From the NCBI GenBank assembly GCA_022820025.1, contig JAJEGF010000035.1:1-64000 (forward strand): a stretch of DNA of 64,000 bases, written 5' to 3'. Positions 9,880 to 19,419 of this stretch are shown here, one piece after another. This DNA is from Chloroflexota bacterium (GTDB taxonomy: Bacteria; Chloroflexota; UBA11872). Under the pieces are notes generated by a model that was not told the DNA's origin, did not search any database, and saw only the letters and a program-made list of their open reading frames with translations. The stretch's first letter is position 1. Every line of letters starts with the position of its first letter. Position numbers and translations under genes: made by a program.

Positions 9880-10103
9880 TCCGGTCTGCCCACTCCCACG
9901 GGAGAGGGAGCAAGAGCAGTCTCTCTCGCGAGGGCGAGGGGTGTTTTGCAAGTGCTTCCGGAGAGGGATAGAGCGGCGGCTCCTCGAAGGGATTGACACC
10001 GCACCCGCGCCCCTCGGGTTGCGCAAATGCATGCAGCGGGAGAGGGAGCGAGGGCGGCCGTACGTCTGAGGGCAAGGGGCGTCTGCAAGAGTCTCGGTCG
10101 AGG
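9880..10103. repeat. Degenerate relatives of the MITE-family right end
   Basis: gggagagggagcaagagcagtctctctcgcgagggcgaggggtgttttgcaag (~9900-9952) and gggagagggagcgagggcggccgtacgtctgagggcaaggggcgtctgcaagagtctc (~10039-10097) match the element B right end (ggggagagggagcaagaggggccgcgcctttgagggtgcggggcgttttgcaacggtctc). Confidence 0.6.
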
Positions 10104-10282
10104 CTGACCGGCGCCGGGAGCTGCTCGGACGGTCGTTCCGTGTTGTACGGGCTTGCAACGTCTCTGCTCGGCTGCTGGCTGGGAAACAGCGGGGTTCAAC
10201 TTCCGTCGGCGGCGACATATTTGGGCCACATTTCGTTCCTACCGTCATTCGTGTGAAAGGCACCGCACGAAGGCGGAGAGCG

Positions 10283-11386
10283 ATGACCGGGATGAAGCTG
10301 ACGGCGAGGACGAAGAAGGTGCTGGCGGGGACGGTGCTGGGCGCCATCCTGGGGGCGGGAGTCCTGGCGGGATGCGGCCAGGCGGGCTCCGACGGGCCAG
10401 TGCTTGCCGAGCGAGGCGGCGGAGAGGCCGCTGGGGAGCATGGCGGGGGCGGCGAAGGTTCCGGCGGTGAGGGCGGCGACCACCATGGTCCCGGCGGTGA
10501 CGGTGGCGGCGAAGGCGGAGCGGCCGGCGCGGAAGCCGCGCGGGAGGCCGCGATGTCGAGCCCGATCACGGCGCTGGACCAGCCTTGGACCGGGGTGCTG
10601 GGCGGGATCGCGGTGGACGCGCGCTACGACGCGGCGACGCAGACGATCCACACCACGGTGCACAACGCGCTGGGCCAAAAGCAGTGCTACGTGCAGGTGG
10701 AACCGCACCTGAAGTCGGGCACGCAGACGGTCGGCGAGCTGGGGCCGGGCCAGGTGGGCGACCTGCAGCCGGGCCAGCAGGCGACCTCGAGCCTGGCGGT
10801 GGCAAGTGAGCCGGAGCTGGCCGGGGTGGCGTTCGACGGCTACGTGATCCACGTGGAAGTGTTCGACTGCGGCGGGCCGGGGCCGGTCCCGCTCAGCGGC
10901 GGCGAAGGCGGCTCCGGCGAGGGCGCGGGCGGCGAAGGCCACGGGCCCGGCGGCGAAGGCGGCAGCGAAGGCTCCGGTCAAGGCGGGGCGGCGGGCAGCG
11001 AAGAAGGCAGCGGCGCGAACCTGGCGCTGGACGAGACCTTCGACGCGGTGCGCGGCGGCGCGCGACTGATCCTGAGCTACGACGCGGCGGGCAACGCGTT
11101 CACGGGGACCGTGCAGAACACGAACGGCAACGTCCTGCCGCAGGTGCGGATCGAGGTCCACCTCTCGAACGGGGTGGAGCTGGGGCCGACGACGCCGGTG
11201 GACCTGCAGCCGGGCCAGGTGCTGGCGGTGAAGCTGCCGGCGACGGCGGCGCCGTTCACGGGCTGGATCGCTCACGCCGAAGTCGGCAGCGGCGGCGAAG
11301 CCGGGGGCGAGCACGGCGGCGGCAGCCAGGGCGGTGAAGGCGGCGGCGAGCACGGCCCGGGCGGCGAGCGGAGCGGCCGTGGCTAG
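10283..11386 (+). CDS. Secreted lipoprotein with two similar (FxLYD-like) domains separated by Gly/Glu/His-rich linkers
   Basis: Probable start MTGMKLTARTKKVLAGTVLGAILGAGVLAGCGQ (lipobox LAGC). Two repeat domains end in GWIAHAEV / GYVIHVEV; linkers such as GEHGGGGEGSGGEGGDHHGPGGDGG. Confidence 0.8.
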   Translation: MTGMKLTARTKKVLAGTVLGAILGAGVLAGCGQAGSDGPVLAERGGGEAAGEHGGGGEGSGGEGGDHHGPGGDGGGEGGAAGAEAAREAAMSSPITALDQPWTGVLGGIAVDARYDAATQTIHTTVHNALGQKQCYVQVEPHLKSGTQTVGELGPGQVGDLQPGQQATSSLAVASEPELAGVAFDGYVIHVEVFDCGGPGPVPLSGGEGGSGEGAGGEGHGPGGEGGSEGSGQGGAAGSEEGSGANLALDETFDAVRGGARLILSYDAAGNAFTGTVQNTNGNVLPQVRIEVHLSNGVELGPTTPVDLQPGQVLAVKLPATAAPFTGWIAHAEVGSGGEAGGEHGGGSQGGEGGGEHGPGGERSGRG

Positions 11387-11473
11387 GGCTAGCCTAGGCG
11401 ACAGCCCATCCGGGCGGAGCCGCGGCGTCTCAATGAGGCGCCGCGGCATCGCCGGACCCCTGGAGGTATCGAC

Positions 11474-12151
11474 GTGAGCCGCCGCGTCCTGATCGTGGAA
11501 GACGATCCACGTATCGCGCGCTGGGTGCAGGTGTACTTCGAGCGCGCCGGGTTTGCCGCGGAGGTTGCGCACGACGGGGCCGCCGGGCTGGCGCGCGCCC
11601 GTGAACTGACGCCGGACCTGATCATCCTGGACCTGATGCTGCCGCGGGTCGACGGCGTGGAGGTGTGCCGAACCCTGCGCCGAGAGTCGGATGTTCCGAT
11701 CATCATGCTGACGGCCAGGGAAGCCCACACCGAGCGGGTGATCGGACTGGAGAGCGGCGCCGACGATTACATCGTCAAACCCTTCGATCCGGGCGAGCTG
11801 ATCGCCCGCGCCGAAGCGGTGCTGCGCCGGGTCAAGGGTCGAGTTCAGCAGGTGCTGACACGCGGCAATATCAGCCTCAATGAGACCGACGGGAGCGTGA
11901 CCATCGATGGAGAACCGGTGTCGCTGAGCCGGCGGCAGGTTGCGCTGCTGGCCACATTCATGCGTAATCCGAACCAGGTGCTGACGCGGGATCAGATCAT
12001 CGAGTTGACGTTCGACCACGAGTTCCACGGGTTCGACCGCGCCATCGACAGCCAGATCACGCGCCTGCGAAAGCAGATCGGTCGAGACGGGCGCCAGCCC
12101 ATCCAGACGGTCTACGGCGCCGGCTACAAGTTCGTGGTGGATGACGCGTGA
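11474..12151 (+). CDS. OmpR/PhoB-family response regulator
   Basis: RVLIVEDDPRIARWVQ, DLIILDLMLPRVDG, IIMLTAR, ADDYIVKPF; C-terminal winged helix. Confidence 0.97.
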   Translation: MSRRVLIVEDDPRIARWVQVYFERAGFAAEVAHDGAAGLARARELTPDLIILDLMLPRVDGVEVCRTLRRESDVPIIMLTAREAHTERVIGLESGADDYIVKPFDPGELIARAEAVLRRVKGRVQQVLTRGNISLNETDGSVTIDGEPVSLSRRQVALLATFMRNPNQVLTRDQIIELTFDHEFHGFDRAIDSQITRLRKQIGRDGRQPIQTVYGAGYKFVVDDA

Positions 12152-13560
12152 TGTCGCTGCGCTGGCGGATCATGGCGTCCATCGTCTCGGTCATCCTGCT
12201 GACCGTGGTCGTCAGCGTGGTGGTGGGCTATTTCACGACGCAGGCGCGGCTGGGCGTGTTTGTCGAGGATCTTGGCGATTCCCAGGCGAGCCGGCTGGCG
12301 CAGAACCTGAGCCGCGAGTACGCGACGGCCGGCGGCTGGCAGACGGTGGACCGCCCGCTGTCCGAGGCCGGGTACTTAGCGGAATCAGGACCGCGGGGAG
12401 AACGATCCGGCGAGCACGGGGGCGAAGGCGACGGGTCCGGCGATGAAGATTCGCTGCGAGTGGTCGTGGTGGGCCTTGATGGACGAGTCGTACGGGACAC
12501 CGCGGCCGAGCTGTCGCCGGGGACGGTCGCGCCTGACCTGGGCGGGCGTCGCGGGACCGTGGTGGACCTGGCGACGAATCAGCCTGTCGGCCACGTCTAC
12601 GTGGATGTCCACCAGGAGTTCCTGGCGAGCGAGTCACTGGGGTTTCTGAATACGCTCCTGTACATCACCGGGATCGGCGGCCTGCTGACGGTTGGCGTTG
12701 GGGTCCTGCTGGCCGCCTGGCTGTCCAAGCGGATCACCGGACCGGTGACGGCCCTGACGAAGGCGACGCAGGCGGTTTCCCAGGGCGATACGACCAACGT
12801 GCCGGTCACGTCCGGGGACGAGTTGGGGCAGATGAGCGCGGCCTTCAATCGCATGGCGTCCAGCCTGGAGACGCAGCGCGAACTCCGCCGGCGGCTGGTG
12901 AACGACGTGGCGCATGAGCTGAATACGCCGCTGAGCGTGATCCAGCTGGAGGCCATTGGGCTGCGGGACGGTCTGCAGACACCGGAGGCGACGTCGGCCC
13001 ACGTGATCCAGGAAGTGGAACGGCTGCGCGGCCTGGTGACCGACCTGAACTCGCTGGCGGAGACCGACCACGGGGAGTTGAGTCTCGCGCGCGAGGAGAT
13101 TCCGGTTCGCGGGCTGCTGGCGTCCGAGCTGGATCGGTGGCGGCCGCAGGCGCAGGCTCGACAGATCGAATTGACGCTTGAGGCCGTCCCGCATTTGCCG
13201 GACTTGCGCCTTGACCGGATGCGGATGAGCCAGGTCCTGGGCAATGTGGTGGGCAACGCCATCGATTGCACGCCGGAGGGCGGGTGTGTCGTGCTGAAGG
13301 CGGAAGTGGAAGGCGACGGGGCGGTAGTGGCTGTCTCCGTGATCGACGACGGGGTCGGCATTGACGCCGCCGACCTGCCGCACGTGTTTGACCGCTTTTG
13401 CCGCACCGAAGACTCCCGGCTACGCCGCAGGCAAGGCCGGGGGTTGGGGTTGTCCATTGCCCGCTCGATTGTCGAGGCGCACGACGGCTCGGTTGACATA
13501 ACAAGCGAGGGGCTGGGGCAGGGGGTTGCGGTGACGATTCGGCTTTCCGTCGACAGTTGA
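12148..13560 (+). CDS. HAMP-domain sensor histidine kinase
   Basis: Overlaps the response regulator by ATGA; HAMP KRITGPVTALTKATQAVSQGD, H-box NDVAHELNTPLSVIQLE, G-box GRGLGLSIARSIVEAHDG. Confidence 0.97.
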   Translation: MMSLRWRIMASIVSVILLTVVVSVVVGYFTTQARLGVFVEDLGDSQASRLAQNLSREYATAGGWQTVDRPLSEAGYLAESGPRGERSGEHGGEGDGSGDEDSLRVVVVGLDGRVVRDTAAELSPGTVAPDLGGRRGTVVDLATNQPVGHVYVDVHQEFLASESLGFLNTLLYITGIGGLLTVGVGVLLAAWLSKRITGPVTALTKATQAVSQGDTTNVPVTSGDELGQMSAAFNRMASSLETQRELRRRLVNDVAHELNTPLSVIQLEAIGLRDGLQTPEATSAHVIQEVERLRGLVTDLNSLAETDHGELSLAREEIPVRGLLASELDRWRPQAQARQIELTLEAVPHLPDLRLDRMRMSQVLGNVVGNAIDCTPEGGCVVLKAEVEGDGAVVAVSVIDDGVGIDAADLPHVFDRFCRTEDSRLRRRQGRGLGLSIARSIVEAHDGSVDITSEGLGQGVAVTIRLSVDS

Positions 13561-13655
13561 GAGCCGTGTTGCCCGGCACTTCGTGTCTGCTGTGTCAATT
13601 AAATCATTGATAAACTAAGAAATCATTGCATACGTCTTGAGACATTGCTTGGCAC

Positions 13656-13925
13656 ATGAAGGAATACACCGCTACCACCACCCAGCGAAACCAGGTCACC
13701 ATCCCGGCCGCAGTTCGACATCTGCTGGGTATCAAGCCCAGGGACAAGGTCGCCTTCACCATTGACGACGCGGGAACGGTTCGCCTGGCCGCCGCTCAAT
13801 TCACTCTGGAATCCGCCTACGGCTCCGTCCGGCCAACCGCGCGGCCCGAGGACTTTGAGCAGGTGTCCCGAGACGCCAAGGACGAAAAGGCAATGGCCAC
13901 GGCACGGGAATCGCGTGGGGAATGA
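13656..13925 (+). CDS. AbrB/MazE-type SpoVT antitoxin
   Basis: TTTQRNQVTIPAAVRHLLGIKPRDKVAFTIDDAGTVRL; overlaps the following PIN gene. Confidence 0.9.
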   Translation: MKEYTATTTQRNQVTIPAAVRHLLGIKPRDKVAFTIDDAGTVRLAAAQFTLESAYGSVRPTARPEDFEQVSRDAKDEKAMATARESRGE

Positions 13926-14335
13926 AGTTCCTGGACACGAATGTCATCCTGAGATTCCTTACCCGCGACGACGAGGCGAAGGCAGCGGCCTGCTTCCGGC
14001 TCTTTCAGCAGGCGCAGCGCGGCGAAGAAGAACTCCTGACCTGCGAAGCGGTCGTCAGCGAAGTCGTGTATGTCTTGTCGTCGCGGCGTGCGGGCTATGG
14101 CCTCAGCCGCGAGGCCATCCGCAGCCGCCTGGTGCCGATCCTCACGCTGCGTGGGCTCAGGCTTCCCCAGAAACGCGTGTACCTGCGGGCGCTCGACGTT
14201 TACGCGTCATCCGCGTTCCTCGATTTCGAGGATGCGCTGGCCGTGGCTCACATGGAGCGCCTGGGAGTTTCGGAGATCGTGAGCTACGACCGGGACTTCG
14301 ACCGCGTGGCGGGACTTCGGCGGGTGGTGCCGTGA
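13922..14335 (+). CDS. PIN-domain (VapC-type) toxin
   Basis: MKFLDTNVILRFLTRDDEAKAAAC...FEDALAVAHMERLGVSEIVSYDRDFDRVAGLRRV. Confidence 0.92.
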   Translation: MKFLDTNVILRFLTRDDEAKAAACFRLFQQAQRGEEELLTCEAVVSEVVYVLSSRRAGYGLSREAIRSRLVPILTLRGLRLPQKRVYLRALDVYASSAFLDFEDALAVAHMERLGVSEIVSYDRDFDRVAGLRRVVP

Positions 14336-14458
14336 CGGATCGTGGAAGCTGCCGGTTGCAAGCGTCCTGACCCAGCGGACGGGTTTCGCCGGCAGGCCCG
14401 GTTGTGGAGGGAGTCCCGTATCCTCCAAGCGCCGGGCGAAGAGATAGAGAAACACGGC

Positions 14459-15235
14459 GTGATTGGCGCGATCATCGGGGACATTGTCGGCTCGGTGTAT
14501 GAGTGGCGGCGGATCAAGACCAAGTCGTTTGAGTTGTTCGTGGACCAGTGCGAGTGCACGGACGACTCGATTTGCACGGCGGCCGTGGCCGACATACTGA
14601 TGCACGATCTGCCGCCGGCCCAGACGCTTCAACATTGGTGCCGGGAGCATCGGCGCGGGGACTACGGCGGCAGATTCGCGCAGTGGATCTGGATGGATCC
14701 GCCGCGTCCGTACGACAGCTTCGGCAACGGCGCGGCCATGCGGGTCTCGCCGGCGGCCTACCTGAACCGCAACCGCAGCCTCTCGGCCGCGCTGGAGGCT
14801 TCAGACCTGGTGACCGCCGTGACCCACAACCATCCGGAAGGCCTGAAGGGCGCGCGCGCCACGGTGCATGCGACCTGGCTGGCCTTCCAGGGCGAGCCGG
14901 CCGCGGGCATTCGCGAGGCCATCACCAATGCCTACGGCTACGACCTCACCCGCAGCGTCGATGACATCCGGCCTGGCTATCGGTTCAACGAGATCTGCCA
15001 GACGACGGTGCCGGAAGCCATTACATGCGCGCTGGAGTCCGACAGCTTCGAGGACGCCATTCGAAACGCGGTTTCGCTGGGTGGGGATTCAGACACCCTG
15101 GCTGCAATTGCCGGGCCGATTGCCGAGGCGCTGCATGGGATTCCTGTTGAAATTCAGAAAGAGGCCGAGGAACGTTACGTCCCAGACGACATCCTCAGAA
15201 TCGTTCGCGAGATGTACGGTAGGACCAGCCGCTGA
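14459..15235 (+). CDS. ADP-ribosylglycohydrolase (DraG/ARH-like) family protein
   Basis: Likely GTG start: VIGAIIGDIVGSVYEWRRIKTKSFELF...TDDSICTAAVADIL; C-terminal SLGGDSDTLAAIAGPIAEA. Confidence 0.92.
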   Translation: MIGAIIGDIVGSVYEWRRIKTKSFELFVDQCECTDDSICTAAVADILMHDLPPAQTLQHWCREHRRGDYGGRFAQWIWMDPPRPYDSFGNGAAMRVSPAAYLNRNRSLSAALEASDLVTAVTHNHPEGLKGARATVHATWLAFQGEPAAGIREAITNAYGYDLTRSVDDIRPGYRFNEICQTTVPEAITCALESDSFEDAIRNAVSLGGDSDTLAAIAGPIAEALHGIPVEIQKEAEERYVPDDILRIVREMYGRTSR

Positions 15236-15361
15236 CCCTAGCCGCGTGCACTCTGCACCCGGCAAGTCCCAACTGAACGACTCGCACCCTTAGGGCAGTT
15301 GCGCGTTCCGGCCCTCGCCAATTCAAGCGTCGCTAGCGGAGACGGCCGTCCGGCTTGCGCG

Positions 15362-15724
15362 TCACGCGGCCAGCGGCACCATCTTCGAATTCAGAATGAC
15401 CTGATCGCGGGTCAGCAGGGGCACGCCGTGCACCACACTGGTCGCGGCAATGAGCTCATCCGCCGGATCGCTGCGGAAGTCGAGACGGGTCGACGCTCGG
15501 GCCACTCGCATGTCAATTGGCCATCGGTGCAGGCGGCTCAGAATGCGAGTGACTTCCACGTCGTCAAGGTCAATGTCCACTCGTCCGAGCTGCACGAGCT
15601 TGGCCAGTTCCCAAAGGACAATTGACGAGACGGACCATCGGTTTTGCGCCAGCAAGCGTTGTTCGGCAGGCCGGAGGTCACCGCGTACGGCGTAGATGAG
15701 AATCTGGGTGTCAAGATTCAGCAT
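15362..15724 (-). CDS. PIN-domain (VapC-type) toxin
   Basis: MLNLDTQILIYAVRGDLRPAEQRLL...PADELIAATSVVHGVPLLTRDQVI. Confidence 0.9.
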   Translation of the reverse strand: MLNLDTQILIYAVRGDLRPAEQRLLAQNRWSVSSIVLWELAKLVQLGRVDIDLDDVEVTRILSRLHRWPIDMRVARASTRLDFRSDPADELIAATSVVHGVPLLTRDQVILNSKMVPLAA

Positions 15725-15935
15725 CTGCGTTCCAGCGGATCCCGGTCGTCGAGATGTCGCCGTTTATCTTGACCTTGTCCCGCAGACTCCCGATCAGGTC
15801 CGCGTCCAACTCGGGATAAGGTAAAACCCGCGCGACGGGTTTGCCGTGCTTGGTGACTATCAGGCCATCAGCTTCGAGTTCGTCCAATAAGGCGAGGCAC
15901 TGGGCCTTGAACTGCGCGGCCCCGATCGTCCGCAT
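15711..15935 (-). CDS. Phd/YefM-family antitoxin
   Basis: MRTIGAAQFKAQCLALLDELEADGLIVTKHGKPVARVLP; overlaps the VapC start. Confidence 0.9.
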   Translation of the reverse strand: MRTIGAAQFKAQCLALLDELEADGLIVTKHGKPVARVLPYPELDADLIGSLRDKVKINGDISTTGIRWNADAES

Positions 15936-16124
15936 TCCTGATCCTCGAACCGTTGGAGGCAATACAAGTCACATTTTGTGACCGGTCGTAGAATTTGTCC
16001 AGCCTTGATGCCGTGAATCCTTGCATGGCATGCGGGCGCGGGCGACGGAGCACAAACCGTCTCTGGGTTCCTGCCTCAGCAGAAGGTAGAGCTCGAAGGA
16101 CGCCGGCAACTCGTCGCCCCGCGC

Positions 16125-17672
16125 CTATTGCCCAAGCCGCTCCAGAACCACGTGGGCGGCGTTGTGGCCGGGGGCGCCGGTGACTTCGCCGCCGGGGTGG
16201 GTGCCGGCGCCGCAGAGGTAGAGGTTTTGGACGGGGGTGCGGTAGTCGGACCAGCCGGGGAGGGGGCGGCGGGACATCATCTGCTGGGGAATCATGTCGA
16301 CGTGGCGGATGTTGCCGTCGGTCAGGCCGATGCGGTCTTCGATGTCCTCGGGCGTGAGCATCGTCCAATCGATGATTGCTTCCCTGAAGTTGGGCGCGTA
16401 GCGGCAGAACTCGTCGATGAGTTTTTCCCCGAACTCCTGCCGCTTCTCGGACCATGAGCCGTCCTTGAGGTGGGCCGGCACGAAGAACACCCACATGGAC
16501 AGAACGTGTTGCCCCGCGGGGGCCACCGATGGGTCGTAGACGGTGGGAATCTGGACCTGGATGACCGGGGTCTCGGGGAGCCGGCCGCTGGTGGCGTCAA
16601 GCCAGCTGGACTCGCAGTAATCGGTCGAGGGCGCGAGATTGATCATGGAGAGGTGCTTGGGGTCGTAGTCGTCGCCCAGGTGGCGTGAGAAGTCGGGCAG
16701 CTCGCGCAGGGAGCACAGGAACTTGACCGAGGCCGACTGGGTTTTCAGCGCCTCGACTTCGTCCACGACGTCCTGGTCCACGTCGTCGCCGCCCAGCAGT
16801 TGCGTGAAGGTGCGCTTGGGGTCGGCGTTGGACAGCACGAGGTCGGCTTCGATCACCTCGCCGTTCGCCAGCTCGACGCCGGTGGCCTTGCCGTCGTCGG
16901 TCAGGATGCGGGCGACTTCCGCGCCGGTCCGGATCGACACGCCGACCGACTCGGCGGAGCGGGCCATGGACTGGGTGATGGAGCCCATGCCGCCGCGCAC
17001 GATGCCGTAGTTCTCCGTGTCCTCGCGGTACGCGCTGAACCGGTAGAGCGCCATGATGTAGGCGCTGCCGGGCGCGCTGAGGTTGCCCATGTCGATCGCG
17101 CCGATGCTGGCCATCGCCCGCATCTCGTCCGAGACGAAGGTACGGTCGATCAGGTCACGCACCGGAACCGTGAGCAGCGTTTCCAGCAGCTCTTCTTCTT
17201 CCTCGTCCCTGAACCGCTCGGTGAGCTCGGCCAGGGAGGGCGGCGGACCCAGGTAGTAGTCGCTCAGAATCCGCACGGCGCGGTGCCAGAAGTTGGCCCA
17301 GTCCAGCCAGGCCTCGGCGTCCTCAGGCGAGAACTGGCGAATCTCTTCCGCGGTCTTCTCGTCGTCGTGCCACAGCCGAACGGCGCGCCCGTCGGGAAAC
17401 GGGTGCAGGCGGCCGGGGTCCAGGGGGTAGACGTGGAAGCCGTGCTTGCGGAGTTCGAGTTCGTCGATCACCTTCTGCTGGAGGATGTGGCAGACGTAGG
17501 AGCAGGTGGAGATGTGGAAGCCGGGGAACCACTCCTCGGTGACGGCCGCGCCGCCAACCACGTCGCGGCGCTCCAGCACCTGCACGTCCAGCCCGGCCCG
17601 GCCGAGGTATCCGGCGGCCACCAGGCCGTTGTGCCCGCCGCCGACGATTACGACTTTCTTGTTCTCGGCCAT
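16125..17672 (-). CDS. FAD-dependent phytoene-desaturase-like / PYROXD2-like oxidoreductase
   Basis: KKVVIVGGGHNGLVAAGYLGRAGLDVQVLERRDVVGGAAVTEEWFPGF; C-terminal LYLCGAGTHPGGEVTGAPGHNAA. Confidence 0.93.
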   Translation of the reverse strand: MAENKKVVIVGGGHNGLVAAGYLGRAGLDVQVLERRDVVGGAAVTEEWFPGFHISTCSYVCHILQQKVIDELELRKHGFHVYPLDPGRLHPFPDGRAVRLWHDDEKTAEEIRQFSPEDAEAWLDWANFWHRAVRILSDYYLGPPPSLAELTERFRDEEEEELLETLLTVPVRDLIDRTFVSDEMRAMASIGAIDMGNLSAPGSAYIMALYRFSAYREDTENYGIVRGGMGSITQSMARSAESVGVSIRTGAEVARILTDDGKATGVELANGEVIEADLVLSNADPKRTFTQLLGGDDVDQDVVDEVEALKTQSASVKFLCSLRELPDFSRHLGDDYDPKHLSMINLAPSTDYCESSWLDATSGRLPETPVIQVQIPTVYDPSVAPAGQHVLSMWVFFVPAHLKDGSWSEKRQEFGEKLIDEFCRYAPNFREAIIDWTMLTPEDIEDRIGLTDGNIRHVDMIPQQMMSRRPLPGWSDYRTPVQNLYLCGAGTHPGGEVTGAPGHNAAHVVLERLGQ

Positions 17673-17801
17673 GGTTCGCTCCTTTTGCCGCTACCCCGTG
17701 CCGGCTGGCTCGCGCCCGGACGCCAGAACGGCAGTCACCCGCAGCTTTGCGTCTGTCACCGGGCTAGAATCCCAGGCCGTTCGGGGGACGGGTCGAAGCT
17801 T

Positions 17802-18917
17802 ATGACACGGGACTCCAGGAAGCCGCTCGGTCTGGACGATGTCTTCATCGTCGACTGCGACGTGCATGCCAACGAACCGCCCGAGGCGCTGGCGCCGTAT
17901 ATCGACATGCCGTGGCGGCGTTCGCTGGAGTTGCTGGGGCGAGGGCCGCAGCGCTACCTGGACATTCCGGGTTACGCGCCGATTCTCAACCTGGATCCGC
18001 CGTTTCCCGACCGCGGGCTGGGCAATCGGACGGTGACCAGCGCGCGGCAGATGCGGGACGAGCTGGATGAGCTGTCCATCGACGTCGGCATCCTGTTCCC
18101 CGACAACCTGCTCAAGATTGCCGTGTTCCCGCACGTGGACTACGCGGCGGCGCTGGGGCGGGCGTACAACGCCTGGCTGGCGGACGCGTGGGTCAGCCGT
18201 GAAGAGGGTCTGTACGGGGCGGTGCTGGCGGCGCCGCAGGATCCGAAGGACGCGGCGGAGCAGATTCGGACCTACGGGGCGGACGACCGGTTTGTGGCCG
18301 TCTACCTGCCGGTCGCGGGGCTGCGTCCGCTGTGGGGCGACCGGATGTACGACCCGATCTACGAAGCGGCCGAGGAGATGGGCCTGCCGGTGATGCTCCA
18401 CAGCGTGGGGATCATCCACCCGCACTTTCCGTTCAACCTGGAGCACGTGGAGTCGCGGATCGTCCGCCACCCCATCAACCATGAGTTCGCGCTGATGGCC
18501 AACCTGTTCACGATGATCGCCAACGGGGTGCCGGTGAGGTATCCGAACCTTGAGATCGTGTTCACCGAGGGCGGCGTCTCCTGGGTGCCCTTTGTGATGT
18601 GGCGCATGGACAAGGAGTACGCCGAGATTCCCACCGGCGCCCCGTTCCTTGAGCGTCCGCCGAGCGAATACATCAAGGAGATGTACTACTGCACGCAGCC
18701 GATCGAGGAACCCGAACGCGCCCGCGACCTGGTGACGATGATCGACCTGTTTGACGGGCGGGATAAGGTCATTTTCGCGTCGGATTGGCCGCACCACGAT
18801 TTCGACCATCCGCGCAAGGTCCTGAACATGCCGTTCGACGCGCAACTCAAGCGCAACATCATGGGCGAAACCGCCCGCCGCCTCTTCAAGCTGCCGGTTC
18901 CCGTTCCCGTCGCCTGA
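17802..18917 (+). CDS. Amidohydrolase-2 family metal-dependent hydrolase
   Basis: Start MTRDSRKPLGLDDVFIVDCDVHANEPPE; C-terminal DKVIFASDWPHHDFDHP. The ORF-track extension back to 16800 is antisense to the FAD oxidoreductase. Confidence 0.93.
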   Translation: MTRDSRKPLGLDDVFIVDCDVHANEPPEALAPYIDMPWRRSLELLGRGPQRYLDIPGYAPILNLDPPFPDRGLGNRTVTSARQMRDELDELSIDVGILFPDNLLKIAVFPHVDYAAALGRAYNAWLADAWVSREEGLYGAVLAAPQDPKDAAEQIRTYGADDRFVAVYLPVAGLRPLWGDRMYDPIYEAAEEMGLPVMLHSVGIIHPHFPFNLEHVESRIVRHPINHEFALMANLFTMIANGVPVRYPNLEIVFTEGGVSWVPFVMWRMDKEYAEIPTGAPFLERPPSEYIKEMYYCTQPIEEPERARDLVTMIDLFDGRDKVIFASDWPHHDFDHPRKVLNMPFDAQLKRNIMGETARRLFKLPVPVPVA

Positions 18918-19312
18918 TGGCGCGGATCCGGGTGGGGCCGGCGGACGAGATCCAGCCCGGCCAGCCGGCGTTTGTGACGCACGGCGATATCGAGATCGCC
19001 GTGTTCCGCCTGGACGACGGTTTTCGCGCCTACCGCAACCGCTGCCCGCACCAGCAGGGGCCGGTGTGCACGGGTCCCGTGAGCGGCACGCTGGTTGCGA
19101 CGGCCGACACGGACTGGCGGCTGGCCTGGGTGCTGGAAGGCCGGGTGCTGATTTGCCCCTGGCACAGCATGGAGTTCGACCTGGACACGGGGCGCCGGAT
19201 CCGCGCCCAGTCGGAACGCCTGCGGGCGTTTCCGGTTGAAGTCGAGAGCGGCCAGGTTTTCGTGCAGGTGGGTCCGCGCTCGGCGGCATCCGCTGCCCGT
19301 CAGCGGGCCTGA
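18917..19312 (+). CDS. Rieske [2Fe-2S] protein
   Basis: ATGA overlap with the amidohydrolase; CPHQQGPVCTG...ICPWHSMEFDLDTG (CxH...CxxH). Confidence 0.93.
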   Translation: MARIRVGPADEIQPGQPAFVTHGDIEIAVFRLDDGFRAYRNRCPHQQGPVCTGPVSGTLVATADTDWRLAWVLEGRVLICPWHSMEFDLDTGRRIRAQSERLRAFPVEVESGQVFVQVGPRSAASAARQRA

Positions 19313-19419
19313 CGACCGCTTGCCGTTCGTCCGGGCCGCCGGCGTCCCGAGTGTTTCACGGATCGTTCCAGGCTGATCCTTCCCCATCTCGCCGGCGTGT
19401 AGGCTGGATAGTGCGTGGC

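Noticed and set aside
10415-11383. GGC/GAAGGC-type repeats as a possible CRISPR or satellite
   Set aside because: Units are codon-phased Gly/Glu/His linkers inside a coding frame, with irregular spacing and no spacers.
10196-12028. 610-aa ORF on the minus strand
   Set aside because: Antisense to the lipoprotein and response regulator genes; Arg/Ala/His-rich high-GC shadow frame without family motifs.
16800-17801. N-terminal extension of the amidohydrolase ORF
   Set aside because: Overlaps the well-supported FAD oxidoreductase on the other strand; family homology starts at 17802.
17691-19289. 532-aa minus-strand ORF
   Set aside because: Antisense shadow of the amidohydrolase/Rieske pair; composition biased and no recognisable domain.
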